Shown: positions 1 through 13,062, counted from the first letter of the stretch. The stretch is DNA of 64,000 nucleotides from Lunularia cruciata (GCA_948567375.1 OX419757.1:7750001-7814000); one strand, 5' to 3'. Notes: generated by a model not told the origin, from the sequence alone. Numbers and translations: made by a program.

Positions 1-834
1 TTTGTTCATGGTCTATCATCCTCAAATTGATGGACAAACCAAACGTGAAAATCATACCTTGGAAGATATGTTGTGTGCTTTTGTCAATGTGCACTATAGC
101 AATTGGGATGAATGTCTTGCAGTTGTAGAATTTATCTACAACAATTCCAAATAGGCAAGCATTAGATTTTCTCCTTTCTTTCTCAATTTTAGCCAAGATC
201 TGCTTGTTCAAGATTCCCTTCTTGCTCCTCCAACATCTCATATCCCTCATACTTTAACCTTCTTGACCAGCATCTCTCAATGTCTCCAACAAGCCAAATC
301 TCACCTCCTTGTTGCCTAGAATCATCAAAAACAATATGTTGACCACCATCATCATGATCTCACCTTTGAAGTTGGTGATAAAGTCATGCTATCCTCTAGC
401 AACCTACCCCTTCCACTTGATACCCAAGTTCGTAAACTTGCCCCTAATTAGATAGGACCCTTTGATGTCACCCAAATTGTCTCTCTGGTTGCTTATCGAC
501 TTGCCTTGCCTAATCATATCCGCATCCATCTTGTCTTTCATGTTTCAAAGTTGAAACCCTTTGTTCCTAACCCCTCTTCTTTTTCCTCTAGAGTCCAACC
601 TCACCTTCTTCTTGTCCTTATCAATGATCATGGGGAGTACAAAGTTGATTGTATCCTTGAACGTTGCCACATTCAACAAGGCCATCAACAACATACGGAG
701 TATAAGGTCCTTTAGAAAGGGTATCCCTTTCATGATGCCACATAGGAACCTCTTTCTCATCTCCAAAATGCACAACACAAGAGTTTGAAGCTTCATTGGC
801 AACGAGGATATCACCAACTAGCGGTGGGGGACTA
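1..834 (+). pseudogene. Ty3/chromovirus integrase and chromodomain remnant (copy 1)
   Basis: Reading the plus strand across several frames gives the C-terminal part of a Ty3-type integrase: a start resembling 'YHPQIDGQTKREN' (bases 9-50), then 'WDECLAVVEFIYNNS', then a 'VGDKVML' stretch near base 375. The end resembles a chromodomain: 'EYKVDCILERCHI' near 640-680, then a YKVL-KGYPFHDAT-type stretch near 700-740. In-frame stops (for example near 153 and 448) break it, so it cannot make an intact protein. In chromoviruses the integrase inserts the cDNA and the chromodomain guides it to heterochromatin. The 5' part of the element lies outside the window. A purine-rich run (GCGGTGGGGGA) at about 822-832 precedes the likely 3' LTR. 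Confidence 0.75.
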
Positions 835-1550
835 TGTAACAATATGGTGTTTAGAGATTAGCCTAGAATATTCTTGAAGTATCTAGGAAGCTTCTTGGGA
901 AGCTTCTTGGTTACCTTAGCTTGCATTCCAAGTAGGTAGCTTCTAGAAGCTTCCAACTAACTTAGCTTGCATGCCAAGCAAGCAACTCCTGAAGGAAGCT
1001 TCTTGAGAAGCTTCCCAATTAACTTGGTTTGCACTCCAACAAAGGGGCTCAAGGAAGCTTCTTGAGAAGCTTCTCAAGAGCCTTGTATGATCTTTATACA
1101 AGGCTCTTTATAAATACAAGAGCCAAAGCTCATGCTAGGCATTTGGAGTTTTCCCACATTCAAGTGTCCCAAAGTGAGTTTCCATTCTCCTATTTCTCTC
1201 CTTGGTCTCGGTCTTTTACATCACCCATCCATATAATTAATCTAAGGTGGAGCTTTCTAACATGTCACCAATCCATGTATTTGATTCAAGGGTAGAGCTC
1301 CCTTTGAAGGGATCCTTTTTGCTAGATAATAAAGACATGGTACTTCTTTGGAGCATTAGAGTATTGAGAGCCAAAGTCTTGTGTTTCTTCTCTCTTGTTT
1401 CTCTTGGGTGTTCTCTTGTCATTGGAACATTCAAATGCATTTGCATATGGGTACATGATAAAGGCCTCACATGGTATGATGCTTGGGAATAATCAATGTT
1501 GGTAGAAGGAAAAGAGATCACTTGGACGGCAATTCAAGAAGGGCTGCTAG
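835..1550 (+). repeat. probable 3' LTR of chromovirus copy 1
   Basis: The segment starts TGTAACAA directly after a purine-rich tract, as Ty3 LTRs do. Bases 880-1075 hold degenerate repeats built around palindromic GAAGCTTCTTGAGAAGCTTC. A 12-bp inverted repeat (1077-1107) stands just upstream of TATAAATA (1109-1116), a plausible LTR promoter. Bases about 1230-1440 are clearly related to 3020-3220, which supports LTR identity because the second copy sits at the matching place after its own integrase remnant. The right end is not sharp; 1550 is an estimate. Confidence 0.6.
1109..1116 (+). promoter_or_regulatory. TATA box of the LTR promoter
   Basis: TATAAATA lies within the LTR-like segment, immediately 3' of a perfect 12-bp inverted repeat (arms 1077-1088 and 1096-1107). 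Position inside a repeat-rich U3-like region fits a retroelement promoter. Activity is not implied. Confidence 0.4.
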
Positions 1551-1839
1551 AGAATTTCCAATCCATGGTTTCCATGCAGATGGCTTGAACTTGACTATAG
1601 AAGTTGAAGTAGAAGAAGAAAAAACAAGAGTTTGCGGGGGCATTTTGTGATCTACAAGTTTTGATAACCAATATGAATCCAACAAAAGCTCTTGATAATT
1701 TCAAATGGAGGTTAAAAGTGCAAATTCACCAAGAGGTAATTATTCAAATCCTCATGCTATTTTTGAAGCCATTGTGTGTGCTCAAAGAATAGCAAGGGTT
1801 CTTGGAGGAGGTGAACATTATTTGGTGTCTTCAAAACCA
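1551..1839. other. spacer between the two retroelement remnants
   Basis: Decayed sequence between the LTR-like block and the second integrase remnant. It may be leader or gag sequence of another element copy, but I see no primer-binding site and no open frame that I can assign. Confidence 0.35.
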
Positions 1840-2580
1840 AACTTGCCATGTTTGTGATATATCATCCACAAATTGATAGACAAAGTGAGCAAATTGCAAT
1901 ATCAAGGACATGCTCTAGGGCAAGCAAGAAAGGTGGGGCATCTTACTTCTATTGGTAGAATTTGCCCACAATGATTTAGTGAATGCATCTTCACAGATTA
2001 GACTATTCTTCCTCATATATGGTTAGCATCCTTTCACACCTTCAAGCTTAGTAAAGATCCATCCAATAGCTACAAAAATTGACATTGTCAACCCTTTTGT
2101 TTCTAAAATCCAACAAGGTTTGGAGAATGCAAAGCATATGATGCAAATCACCCAAAATTGATAGCAACAGAACACTGATGCACATTAAAGGCACATTGAG
2201 TTCAAAGTTGGGGATCAAGTGTAGCTATCCACCACCAACCTTAAGTTAATTGGCCCTTGTAAGCTCAGATCTCATTTTATTGAGCCTTTTCTGATTCTTC
2301 ACTGAATCTGCATAGTGGCTTATCAACTTGAGCTACTGCCACACATGAAGATCCATCAAGTGTTCCATGTTTCTTTATTATGCAAATATGCACCTCAACC
2401 ACCCCACTTTCCTTCAATACAAGAATTTAGACCTTGTCCAACATTTGTTGATGGTATGGAGGAATACAAAGTTGAACGCATTCTCCAAAAATGCATCTAT
2501 GGTACTTGCCATTTGCATGTGGAATATCTCATACATGGGAAAGGGTCCCCATTGCATGAAGCAACATGAGAGCCAATAGC
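1840..2580 (+). pseudogene. Ty3/chromovirus integrase and chromodomain remnant (copy 2)
   Basis: A second, more decayed version of the same type of element. Near 1855 the plus strand again reads like the integrase 'YHPQIDGQ' segment. The piece 2315-2569 gives 'HMKIHQVFHVSLL' followed by a chromodomain-like 'EEYKVERIL' and 'HVEYLIHGKG'. Many stops and small shifts separate the readable parts. Its order (integrase, chromodomain, LTR-like block) matches copy 1, so this is probably an older insertion of the same or a sister family. Confidence 0.65.
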
Positions 2581-2734
2581 TAACTTGACCCATGTATCAA
2601 TGTTTGTGCAATCTTTTGAGCAACAACTTTGCAATGAGGATGTTATGTCTTGAAAGAAGTGAGGTTTGTAGTTTCATTAGCTAAACTTATTTACAGGTAG
2701 AAATTGGCTTGGGTAATATCTTGAGGGATGTTAT

Positions 2735-3300
2735 ATACAATGTTCTAAGTAGATCAGATAGAGGTGTCACCAAAAGAGTATTTCCACTTTAGGGCAAAGG
2801 TTGAAAACAACCTAAAAAAATTTAAGCTAATTTTAGACCTCAAAAATTGAGAGATTCCTCCCTACCAAGGAAAAGGTATTGCCTTCTCCCTCCCTCTTTT
2901 TTCTCATCAAGAGCTTCCTAATGGTACCCCACCCATGTTATTTTGAGCTTCTTATAGGAAGATTCCCCAAAGGTTCCTTTTGGTCAAACTTGTTTGACCA
3001 ACCAAATAGGACAAGGATCAACATGTCACCAATCCATGCAACTAATATAAGGAGAGCTTGTAAACATGTCACCAATCCATGTGTTTGATCCAAGTGTGGA
3101 GCTACTTTTGAGGGGATCCTCTTTGCTATATAATAAAGACAAGGTGCTCCTTTGGAGTATTGATGGATGAAGCCTTGCATTTCTTGTGTGTTTCTCTTGT
3201 CCTTGGAACATTACACTTTTCAGCTAGTAGATTTTTCATGGTAAGAGGTTTTTAGGTGGCATTAGTTATGTTTGGTTATTGGTTACTATTTAGTTCATTG
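2735..3300 (+). repeat. probable LTR remnant of chromovirus copy 2
   Basis: Bases 3020-3220 match 1230-1440 of the first LTR, sharing AACATGTCACCAATCCATG, a GATCC block and a run of TAATAAAGACA. Inside this copy the AACATGTCACCAATCCATG motif occurs twice about 45 bp apart, a small internal duplication absent from copy 1. The left end after the chromodomain remnant is uncertain. Confidence 0.5.
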
Positions 3301-6300
3301 AAGTGGTGACACTTGGTAGTTACTATTGCAATGTATGGATGCATTGTCACAAAAGAGTTCTTTGGAAAGGTAGCAGCACATTGAATCTCTTTTGATCATT
3401 TTTTTCTCTTTTTATTTTAAGCACAATAGTATTTTGTGATAATTACTGTTAGCAAATAGGATTCAAAGGTTTTATACATGACAAGTAGTACAACCAAACA
3501 CAATCAAGGACATACAAGTCCAAAGACATTAAAACAAGGCTGATTGTTTTGATACCTTTGGTTTGGTACACCATTGACTATGAATGTTCATAGTTGTAAT
3601 ACCCTTGTTTATGACACATCTTTGGGTTTGTCATATTTTTTATGATCCTTCTTTATGTTTGTCATATCTTTTCTTATGTCAAATCCTCAATTATGACCAT
3701 TCTTGGTCACATTGGTAGATATGCATGTGCAAGAATGCCACTTGTACCAAAGAACTAATTTTAATAACCATTTGTCTTCATGGTGCTTCTTGCATGTGGG
3801 AAAAATGATAGACCATTGTAATTACCCACCAAATTGTTCAGCCATCAACAATGCAATATGAATTCAGAAAGGAAATTCAAGATTGAGTTTTGATTGTTGT
3901 CAAAAAAAATTTATCAATTATTTAGGTGACCACGTTATGTCAAATTGCCAAGTATCTGCTTGCAATTTGAGAAAGCAAGAACAAGAGATTTTGTGTCCGG
4001 GTGATCAAGAATTGAGTGTGGAAGAGTGATAAGAAAATGAAACATAGTTGTGTCAAGTGAATTGATAGCAATGTCACATAAGAATTGAACAACTATGCTT
4101 GAGGTGACTGTATGGGCACTTGGTGTAGAGAAGTGTGGAACTTACTACTACATTTTCATAACTCAACGGCTATAGTTCTTGATGTGGAATTGGGATCTTA
4201 CCAATCTCTCAATGATGCAAGAGATGTGAGAAAAGAGTAGCCTAAACACCTCCAACCTACATAGTAATGTGTTCACCTAGAAGATGTTGCATTGACAAGG
4301 GTTCTTGATGATGTAATTTCCACCCTAAGTGCCATGTACCTAGATCAAGATTTGTCCAAGGTGAGCAAAGGATGATGAACAATTTATTGCTTTATTCAAG
4401 AGCAAAAAGACAAAAAATGGCTTAAAAGAAAAGGGCTATAATGAGCTAGCCAAGTACATCATGGTAATGTTGATCATGAAGTTGTTTCAATCAACAAGAA
4501 AGATCCATGTCAACAACAATTAAGCAATTTTCTTCCAATTGTTGCATGAAGGACATCTCGTGGATTAGGCAAGAATGTTCTACCAATGGATCAAGGAGCT
4601 GATTAAGATGTTGCAAGAAAGTGGAGGTTCTACTTTCTTTTCCTTGTTTTTGATTCCTTTCTACCTCAAGATGAAGTTGTTGCAGAAGGAGGATGAGAAG
4701 ATATTCTTGCTCACCATTTTCTCATGGAATATTATTAGTTGCAACCCAAGTGGATAGAGGAAGCCAAGTAATATAAGGATGCCATGTTAAAGTATGAAGA
4801 GTATTGAAAGTGGTTAGAGATTCAAAACCATATTGGCCCAAACTCTCATAAAGGAAAGTAGAAAACACCAATGTTATAAATGTACATACACTTCAAGAGA
4901 AATACAAGCCTAACCCGTAGGTGGTGGAGGATTTGTCGGATGATAGTGGTTCCAATGAGGATGATGAAGGACCATGGAGTAAAAATTCAAGAGACCATGG
5001 AGAAGAGGTTGCTCTTAATACAACTTGGGATAAAGAGAAAGATAAAGCTCCCTGGAAGAAGAAAGCAATAGTAGGATGTTGCAACACATGTCATTTCCAC
5101 CAAGGAAATTATCATCCTTCTCTCAAATTGAACTATTGTCAGACAAGGAAAGTGTAGACATGGGACCAATGGAAGAAATGCAATTTGCCCATGTAGAAGA
5201 GGTGAGCATAAAGTGGACTAAAGACACTTGGTCTTCAAAGGAGAGGATGGGTATAATACTAGAAGATAATCTCATCTCAATTGCACAATTGAGGAGGCAC
5301 AACAAGAATATATTGACCTTGAGCTTTGCAAGAATCTATGCATAGGTGTGCACTTTGGGACATCAAGACCAGAGCCAACCTCATGTGGAGGTGCTTGAAG
5401 AAGAAGAAAGACCTTCTATAGCAAAACCCAAAGAGGATCCTCTACCATCAAACCCACAATGAAAGAAAGGAGGTATCCCAAAGTGAAAAAAACACCCTTG
5501 ACCATGAAGGAGTTGCTAGCAAATCACAATAACTCTATTCAAGCAAGGATAGAGGAATAGGTGGAGCACAAAAGGGAATTAGCTTCCTACTCTAAGGAGG
5601 TATTATGGTAAGAACCTCCATTGATACAATACATCCTTGCTATGAGGATTAATAACCCTAAATGTTTCCTCTTACCTTCCTCTTTGATTAGCAATTAATG
5701 ATATACCACTTGAAGATCCAAAGTATTGAAGATCTTTGCATGCCTAATTGCATCAAAGATCTCCTCTAGTGTAATCAATGCTATTCTATTGGTTGATAAG
5801 ACAATAGTCCACACATTTGCCTATTTGTGTAGTTGCCATGCATATCCTTTTTAGTTGGAATCATTGTAGCTAAAGTATACTTTCCATGTGAAACCTCCAC
5901 CTACCAACTTCAAAAAGGTCTCTACTCTGGCTCTAAATCAAGGCTCTCACCATATTGCTATATATGCATGGATGTCAAAAAATTGGGGTATCACTAGTCA
6001 ACTCAATCCAAATACCAAGTTCTTTTAGAGCACCTAAATGCTTGTTATATTGAAGGCAAAATAACTTATGTAGCTCCTCAAGAACCTCCAAACTCTTTGT
6101 CTTTCCCCTTTCGTAAGCTTGGGTCCAATTTTTAGCTTACAAGTACCCTCTATAAATGATATAGAAGTGGAACATGTATTGACATGATGCTACATGAGGC
6201 CCTTGGGAGTAGTACTATCATGGCACCAACCGCTAAAGTCCACAACCTTAGAGCAAAAAACTCCCTTTTCTCTAGTTATAGGCTCCACACGTCCTCTAGC

Positions 6301-9024
6301 TACATTCCAAGTAGACCAAAGGTGTCTCTCAATTAGACCTTGATCACTTGGATGTAACCAAAGTAGACCACTCTCTCTAGTAGTTATTGATTTTGCCCCA
6401 TGAATACCATACCTACTTTGTCCATCACTCCTAATATGTACCTACTCACAAATGTCCAAGTGGTGATGCCTATCAAGTGTATCCTATGCTTCCCAACTAA
6501 TCTTAGGCTCACAATATAGGTCAAATAATTCAATTCCATAGCCTGACCTTATGCTTGAATCCTTGAAACCTTTGACACTACTAAAATGGCAACTATACTA
6601 GTACAAAAACTCATTGCTTGCTCTCCCATTGGCATTGGGCTCCATCAACTACCATAATTGTGAATCCCAAACAATTCCAAGACCTCCCATTCAAAAAGCA
6701 TAAGAGCTTGGGAAGCTCATGAGTGTGAGTAAAGTGACCCTAGATTGCCCAACAAGCTTCACTATTGCCATAGATGACCTATTAAGACTACCATTATTTA
6801 ATAATTATGCCTATCATCCAAGATATCATCAACAATCAATGTGATGGTCATTAAATACCATCATAGGCACGTTGTAGAAACTCTTTTGATAAAAGGCTCA
6901 CGCACCAAAGACAAAGATGATGACCTTGACCCAACTCTACTTGCATCCAACAATACAACAAGTCTCATCCAAGAATGGACCTCATGTGTACTCACCACCA
7001 CCCATTCTCATGTTTTTCTTTTCTCTCTTTGGAAACACACTGGATGTCTAGCTATGGAGCATACAATATGAGGTCATGTGTAGACCTATCACTAACACTT
7101 TGAGCCCACTTGTTTGCCTCAACCATTGGAACCTTTTATCCTTATTTTTAATGTCCCTTTTATTAGGTAAGGGAATAAAGAGCCACTTGACTTGCTATCA
7201 CAACATAGATTCTTAGCTAATGTATATCACTTCTACCATTACCACGGAGAAATACATAGCACTCCTAATGAAAAGAAACCTAAGTCCAAGGCTCGCACAC
7301 CAATCCAAGCCAGTTAGGTCTACAATCATGCATATGAACCACAGAGACAATCCAAACATAAGAAAATTGCAACAACTATTTATGATTTTGATTAGATTAT
7401 GCACCAAAGAATAATTTTTCTATCTAAGAACTATTCTCCATATGTACTCCAAGGGTTGATTCCAAGAGTTGGACTCTTATGCCTTTACTAGGAAAACATC
7501 TACAAGACTCAAATTGAGATACCTTCCTCTGTGTAGCTTTTATTCAAATGGTTTAGATCTCAATAAAAAGCCTATCAGATAAGATTTCCATGGATATAAG
7601 GCAAGATACCATTTGACTACTATAGCTCTTGTGACACTCTCTTGAACTTGGTTTAGTGTTTGTAGTCCAAACCCTAGTTAAGGGTCCAGCCTTGGTTCTT
7701 GGGAAATCTCAAAAAAAATTTGATTCCAAGGTTCAGATAAATCCTTAATAACAATCCACAAACTAAAAATCCTCAACATTGACCCAAAATAAGAGAATAA
7801 TCATTCAATTGGAGTTGGAAATAGAGTAATTCCTTTATGTTACTTATGATAGTATTTGCAAAAGAGATTGTTACATCACATCAGCTCTCTCTATAAATCT
7901 TGAACCAACGAAATTCTACGTAGAAGTTGGTTGTGTTTCTATCTAAACCTACTGAACTTTTGTGAAATTTTGAATTTGAACTCAACTCAATCCGTAGGTA
8001 TGGATCAATTCCCAAGTTGGGCTTATTTTTAAGCTCTATAGATCCAAGTATACTTGATCCAAGACCCTGAATTATCTATTTGAAGAATTTATATGTTTAT
8101 ATATTTATAGAATTTATATTTATATTTATACCTCAATAGAAAGGTACAACCTAACCACCAACAAAACTGGAAATTTTCATGGCTTGATTTAACCAAAACT
8201 TGAGAAGTGACCTAACTCTAAACTTGATCATAATCTTCTCTCCAACACTTTGATTTCCAATACTACAACTTCAGTTGATCAGATCAGATTTGGAATTGAC
8301 TCACACTTAGAATTTCTTGAGCTTAGCACCATTACAATTTTGACTACTCTTCAACTCCATTGATAAATTATCAACATCTATGATAAAAATCTCAAAATCC
8401 TCAAATTTGGGACTTGGACATGAATTTGACTCCCTTGCTTCAATTGATCATATCAGACTTGGATTTCACTCAAATGCCTTGTTTCTTGTTTTCAAACAAT
8501 AATCTATTAGCTCTTCTCTCCAAGAGTGATCTTTTCTTCTCAAATTCACTTCCTTAACTCCCTCAAAACATCAAAAACCTCTTGACTTTTCTTATTGGGA
8601 TTCAATTCTTGCTATTTTGTCACTTAGAATTCTCCTTTTTGACACAAGGATCCCACAACTCCACCTTGGAGTCCTTGAATGAATTTAAGCTTCTTTCATT
8701 CTACAAAAGAACATAAATATCAAGTCCAAAACATGTCCATAAGTAAGCACATGTAGGATGATTAGATCCATAGTTTCCATTATTGATGCCATGAATGTAC
8801 TCCCAAAATGTGCTACCATCCAAATATAAAAGTGATCACAATGTAGAATCTAAAGCCTAATGAAAAAAGGATATGGGAGTGGTAGGTCAAGAGTGCCAAA
8901 CATCTCTTATTCCAACTCTTCCTCCAATATGTCAGGCAATTTGTAGCATCACACCTAGATTGCTTGGACTCTAGAGTAGTGTTTTTGGTAGTTAGGAGTA
9001 TTTTGGTAGTTACTCATAGACTAC
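3301..9024. other. AT-rich, decayed intergenic DNA
   Basis: No gene can be supported. All frames are cut often and open stretches are below about 90 codons. Bases 4880-5160 read as charged peptides rich in D, E and K (for example 'DLSDDSGSNEDDEGPW' near 4930) followed by a C-x2-C-x-F-H-like stretch. This could be a worn gag or transposon fragment, but I cannot assign a family. The rest shows nothing I can name. Confidence 0.5.
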
Positions 9025-9199
9025 TTGTTGACGGTCATATTTTGTGTTTGGGGTATTGATTACATGGTGGGCCCCACTTATCACTTATACCATTTTTTAC
9101 CGTCAGATGTGCCATTAGTAGGACCGTTAGGATTGGAGACTAGGGAGTATAATTTTGAAGTGCAGCTCCAAACAGCTCACTTTTTTGATGTTGAGCCTT

Positions 9200-9266
9200 T
9201 GACGCTCACCGACCTTTGTCCGCCATAGCCTTCTTAGCTATGGTGGACAAAGGTCGGTGAGCATCA
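9200..9266. repeat. long hairpin, 30-bp arms
   Basis: The left arm (9200-9229) and right arm (9237-9266) are reverse complements over 30 bases with one mismatch and one G:T wobble, separated by a 7-base loop CTTCTTA. The arm core is GCTCACCGACCTTTGTC. Such a hairpin could be a tiny foldback/MITE-type element, a small-RNA precursor, or a decayed inverted duplication. It lies in gene-poor DNA and encodes no protein. Confidence 0.75.
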
Positions 9267-11200
9267 CTTGGATTCTCTTAGCTAGAGTAGGTGTGGCTTG
9301 ACTGTAATTAGTGCACAATTTATGGCCAATTAATGAGTGATAAATCAAGTACTGATCTGATTGAGTATGATTTGAGTTGTGTGAACAAATTGATTATTGT
9401 GGCACTTGAGAGTCCTTATATGACTTATGTGTGAGTTGTGCTTCTATAGTGTGTGATGTTGACAGTGATGTATGTTGTGTAGCAATGTATATATGCACAA
9501 AAAATGCCCTAGCTCACACATTCTACTATAACTCTCACTCTCAATGTCATTCTCAATGTCATTGCTCGAGACTCCTAAAACTATAAAACTAAAAGACATT
9601 TTTTTCCATAAAAAATCCACCATCTACATAAATCCACCATCCTCAACTAAACACCACAACACCCTCAACTGAACTAGGGTCCTTTATAGAGGGGGTACCA
9701 TCTACAACATGGGTGAGTGGAACATCATCTACAACATGAGGAGAATGATATGTGCATACACAAATTCAATGTCAACTTAAGGAGCTTAAACATATTAAAA
9801 CTTAAAGATATCAAAAGCATAAGAACTACTCATAAACATCAATGCAAAAATTTCAAAGAGGTTTTACAAAATATAACATTCTTATATCCCTCTCACTCAC
9901 CCTCATATAGATCATCTTCATGCTCTACCTCAAACTCATCCTCATCCTCATGTGCACCATGGAGAGGTGTTTCCTTTGCACACAAAGTGAGTCTATATGT
10001 AACCTAATCCTTTGCAATAATGCCACTCTCCAAGAAAAGATGAGTAAGCAATTGTCCAACAAAAGTCATCTTGAACCATTTCTTGTCCAAGTGTATGAGC
10101 TGCTTCTAGAAAATGTCAACTCGGCCTCAACACTTGCCAACATCAACTCTGCCCAACCATAGTCCTCCATAAAGCCCTCAACCTTACTCTTCACATGAAG
10201 AGCAAGATGGCCATGTACTAACTTTGATCTATGAGCATGCACAAGGAGTGAACTCAACAACTAAAATAATGGGCACCATGATATACACTACCATGCAAGA
10301 TATCTCCTTGCGGCAAGGTCTCTAACATGAAACCAATCCTGAAATATGAAACCAATCCATGAATAAGGAACAACCCTCCTCTTCTCCAAACTCTCCCATG
10401 GCAAACCAAAGGCCTCTTGGATGCCATCTAGAGTCAAAGTGAATGTTCTCTACCTAACAATACCTAAATAAGTCCCCACATCCCATGTGCTAGCAAACTT
10501 AGTGCAGCTAGTGACTTGCGACATAACCACAAACCATAAACAACCTACATCAACTCTTTATGCCACCATGGTTTTATATCTCATTAAATAGCTAAATTTT
10601 GTTCTTATTCATAGCCCAATTCATTTGGTTCAAAGAGGCATAAGGAAAACTTGTGAAATAAAAGCACAAAATGAACTCTTAGTGTGCCTCATGTCATATC
10701 TTGGAACATCATACTTCCGCTTTTGCCTTTCTTGTAATGATTTTTAAAAGTAGCTTATAAATGAAAATCAAATCACATGGGTACTATAGTTGGACTATCT
10801 TTTGAGGTTGTCATGTGACCTTAGTCCTAGTACATATGATTTGAAGTTTGAGGCACTTTATACTAAAAAGAAATAGGGTGACCAAATGAACTAAAAGCAA
10901 TACAAATTATTGATAAAATGAACAAAAAAAATATAACATGGGTGAACTAGTATAAATAAACATGTGGTAGCACTCTTTGCATAACATGAGCTATAGGCAA
11001 TTTCTATGTGAACTAGTATAAATAAACTTGTAGCAACACTTCGACACAACATGAAAATTGCACAACATGAACTATATGCAATTTCTATGTGCACAAAATG
11101 AACCCCATGCAAATTCTATACTAAAACCCCAACCAATTTCTAATCATTCTATACTAAGAGGCCCCCCGAGTGACAAAAGTTATACTAAACTGATAGTTAT
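9267..11200. other. AT-rich intergenic DNA
   Basis: No supportable gene. Short open frames near 9717-10162 have no recognisable motif and biased composition. Around 10930-11100 a stretch resembling 'GAACTAGTATAAATAAAC' recurs about 70 bp apart, pointing to local duplication. Confidence 0.45.
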
Positions 11201-11204
11201 TAAA

Positions 11205-11510
11205 TTAACTTCTTGGAAGGGAGTTTGTTTGGAACCCTTGACATGGGAAGCAGGTTTATCTAGATCCTCTTCTTGGGTGGGGGTTTTTTGGGACCTCCTT
11301 CTTGAGAAGGAGGTTCATTTAGAGCCCTCAACACATGTCAAGGGTTGTTTTCTACCCTTTTACAAGAAGGGAGTTTGTCCAAAACCTCCTTCTTGGGAGG
11401 GAGATCATCTAGGACTTCTTCTTAGGAAGGAGATTTTGTCCCAAACCCCTCTTACAATAAGGGAGTTCATCTCGAACCTCCTTCATGGGAGCAAGTTTGT
11501 TTGGGAGAGA
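11205..11510 (+). repeat. degenerate minisatellite, roughly 40-46 bp units
   Basis: Successive diverged units share the pattern GGGAGTTTGTC ... ACCTCCTTCTTGG. About seven units can be followed by eye. A frame of 191 codons (11058-11633) stays open across the array, but its product is only the translated repeat (W/L/S/K/E-rich), so I treat it as non-coding. No known protein repeat is recognised. Confidence 0.55.
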
Positions 11511-11639
11511 GAAGGGGGTAAGTTCAAAACCCTAATCAAGGGATTGGGTCATTTAGGTCCATTTTGCAGATTTTTTTCTAGTGTCTTCTTCACTTGTTGT
11601 TTATCTAACCAACTCCTTTTTATCCAAGTGTAATTTTTA

Positions 11640-12830
11640 ACATCAAAATATAAATCTATCAACCAAATCCTTTTGCTGAAATCATCCTTGTTTGGCATAT
11701 CCTACAATTTCTTTTGGCATTTCATTTGCCATGCTTCTCTCTTTGCTCTTACTCAGGTCTGCTCTGCCCTTCATCCTCCTTTTGTCAATGTCTTATCTCT
11801 TTGAAGGCCACTCCCTCTCAATCTATCACTGTGTTTGAATCTCTCCCATCATGACTCCCTCAAACCCTATTTCCATTTGGATGGGTTCTTCCCTTCTTAT
11901 CCTATCCCTTGGAGCTAAAATCTTGTCACTCTTGATCTCTCCTTAGTGCATCCCTCAAATCTTGGTGTGAAATTTGTGTCTTCCTTTGTCTTTTCTTCTC
12001 ACTTAGCATTCCTTCCTTTTCTCTCAAACTTCATTTGAATCCTTCTAAACTCTGCCTTGTCCTCCTTTGCATTGAATGCTCTCCTCATATCCATGTAAAC
12101 TCTACCCTTTGTCTTGCTTCACTTTGAATGCTTTGTTCATGGTCTTGATTCTTGTAAACACCCACTGCTTGTTTTACTCTCCCTAGGTTCACAAATTTAC
12201 AACCTCACTCTGACAGTCCTCTTAAACTTTATTTCTCTCAAACCTTGCTTTGTCAATGAATTTCTCTTTGGCCTCTCCAAGTTTATAAAACGCATTCCAA
12301 AGTATGAATTCATATTTTTTTTCACTCACTCATAAAATCTAGTATGTATACTATTAAAGTCCAGGAGATATACCTATAAGTTTTGCAAGCTTTGGCATAT
12401 CTCATATGCTACTCCCAATTAAAATTTTCCTACATTGAGCTATTCACCATGAAATCTATAAATATTCATGAACCAAGCTATCTATATTTATATGAACCAA
12501 TACCGCCATTCATGGAATTCAATCACCTCTCAGGTTGAATGTCACATTCAACCCCTTCCAAAACAAAATTGACACCTCCCTAACATGCACTTTTCCATCC
12601 AAACTAATTGTTTGAAGACGGAAGAGTCAAGACCTCTAAAAGACCAATACACAAATTTGGTACTACGATTAGTTATCTGTGCAAATTCTTCATTGCTCCA
12701 ACTTTGTGTCCAATTGTGTCTATCCACTTTCCATTCAAGTATATTTCTTATCCATAGACTCTTCCATGTCTAAAATCTTTCTCTCCATAAATATTTTTTT
12801 CCTTCACCATCAATTGGCATGCATTGCAAT
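11640..12830. other. pyrimidine-rich, CT-biased intergenic DNA
   Basis: The plus strand is strongly C+T biased (repeated CTTTGTC, CTCTC, CCTT words) from about 11680 to 12330. Open frames here are leucine/serine/phenylalanine-rich by composition and show no family motif. No gene is called. Confidence 0.45.
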
Positions 12831-13062
12831 ATGCATTAATTCACCTTTTTCTTAGAGAAATTGCACCCAATACAAACTATATACACTAATTTAGATTAAA
12901 AATTTCATCACTCTCACATGATGCATAAGGAAGGAGTCAAATGCATTGGCATTGATTCACCTTTTTCTTAGAGAAATTGCACCAATACAAACTATATACA
13001 CTAATTTAGATAAATTGTTCATCACTCTCACACGATGCATAAGGAAGATGTCAAAATGCATT
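12831..13062. repeat. tandem duplication, 2 x about 116 bp
   Basis: The block starting with ATTCACCTTTTTCTTAGAG at 12839 recurs at 12955, and the similarity continues through ACTATATACACTAATTTAG, CATCACTCTCAC and GATGCATAAGGAAG. The two copies differ by a few substitutions and small indels, so the duplication is moderately old. Confidence 0.8.
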
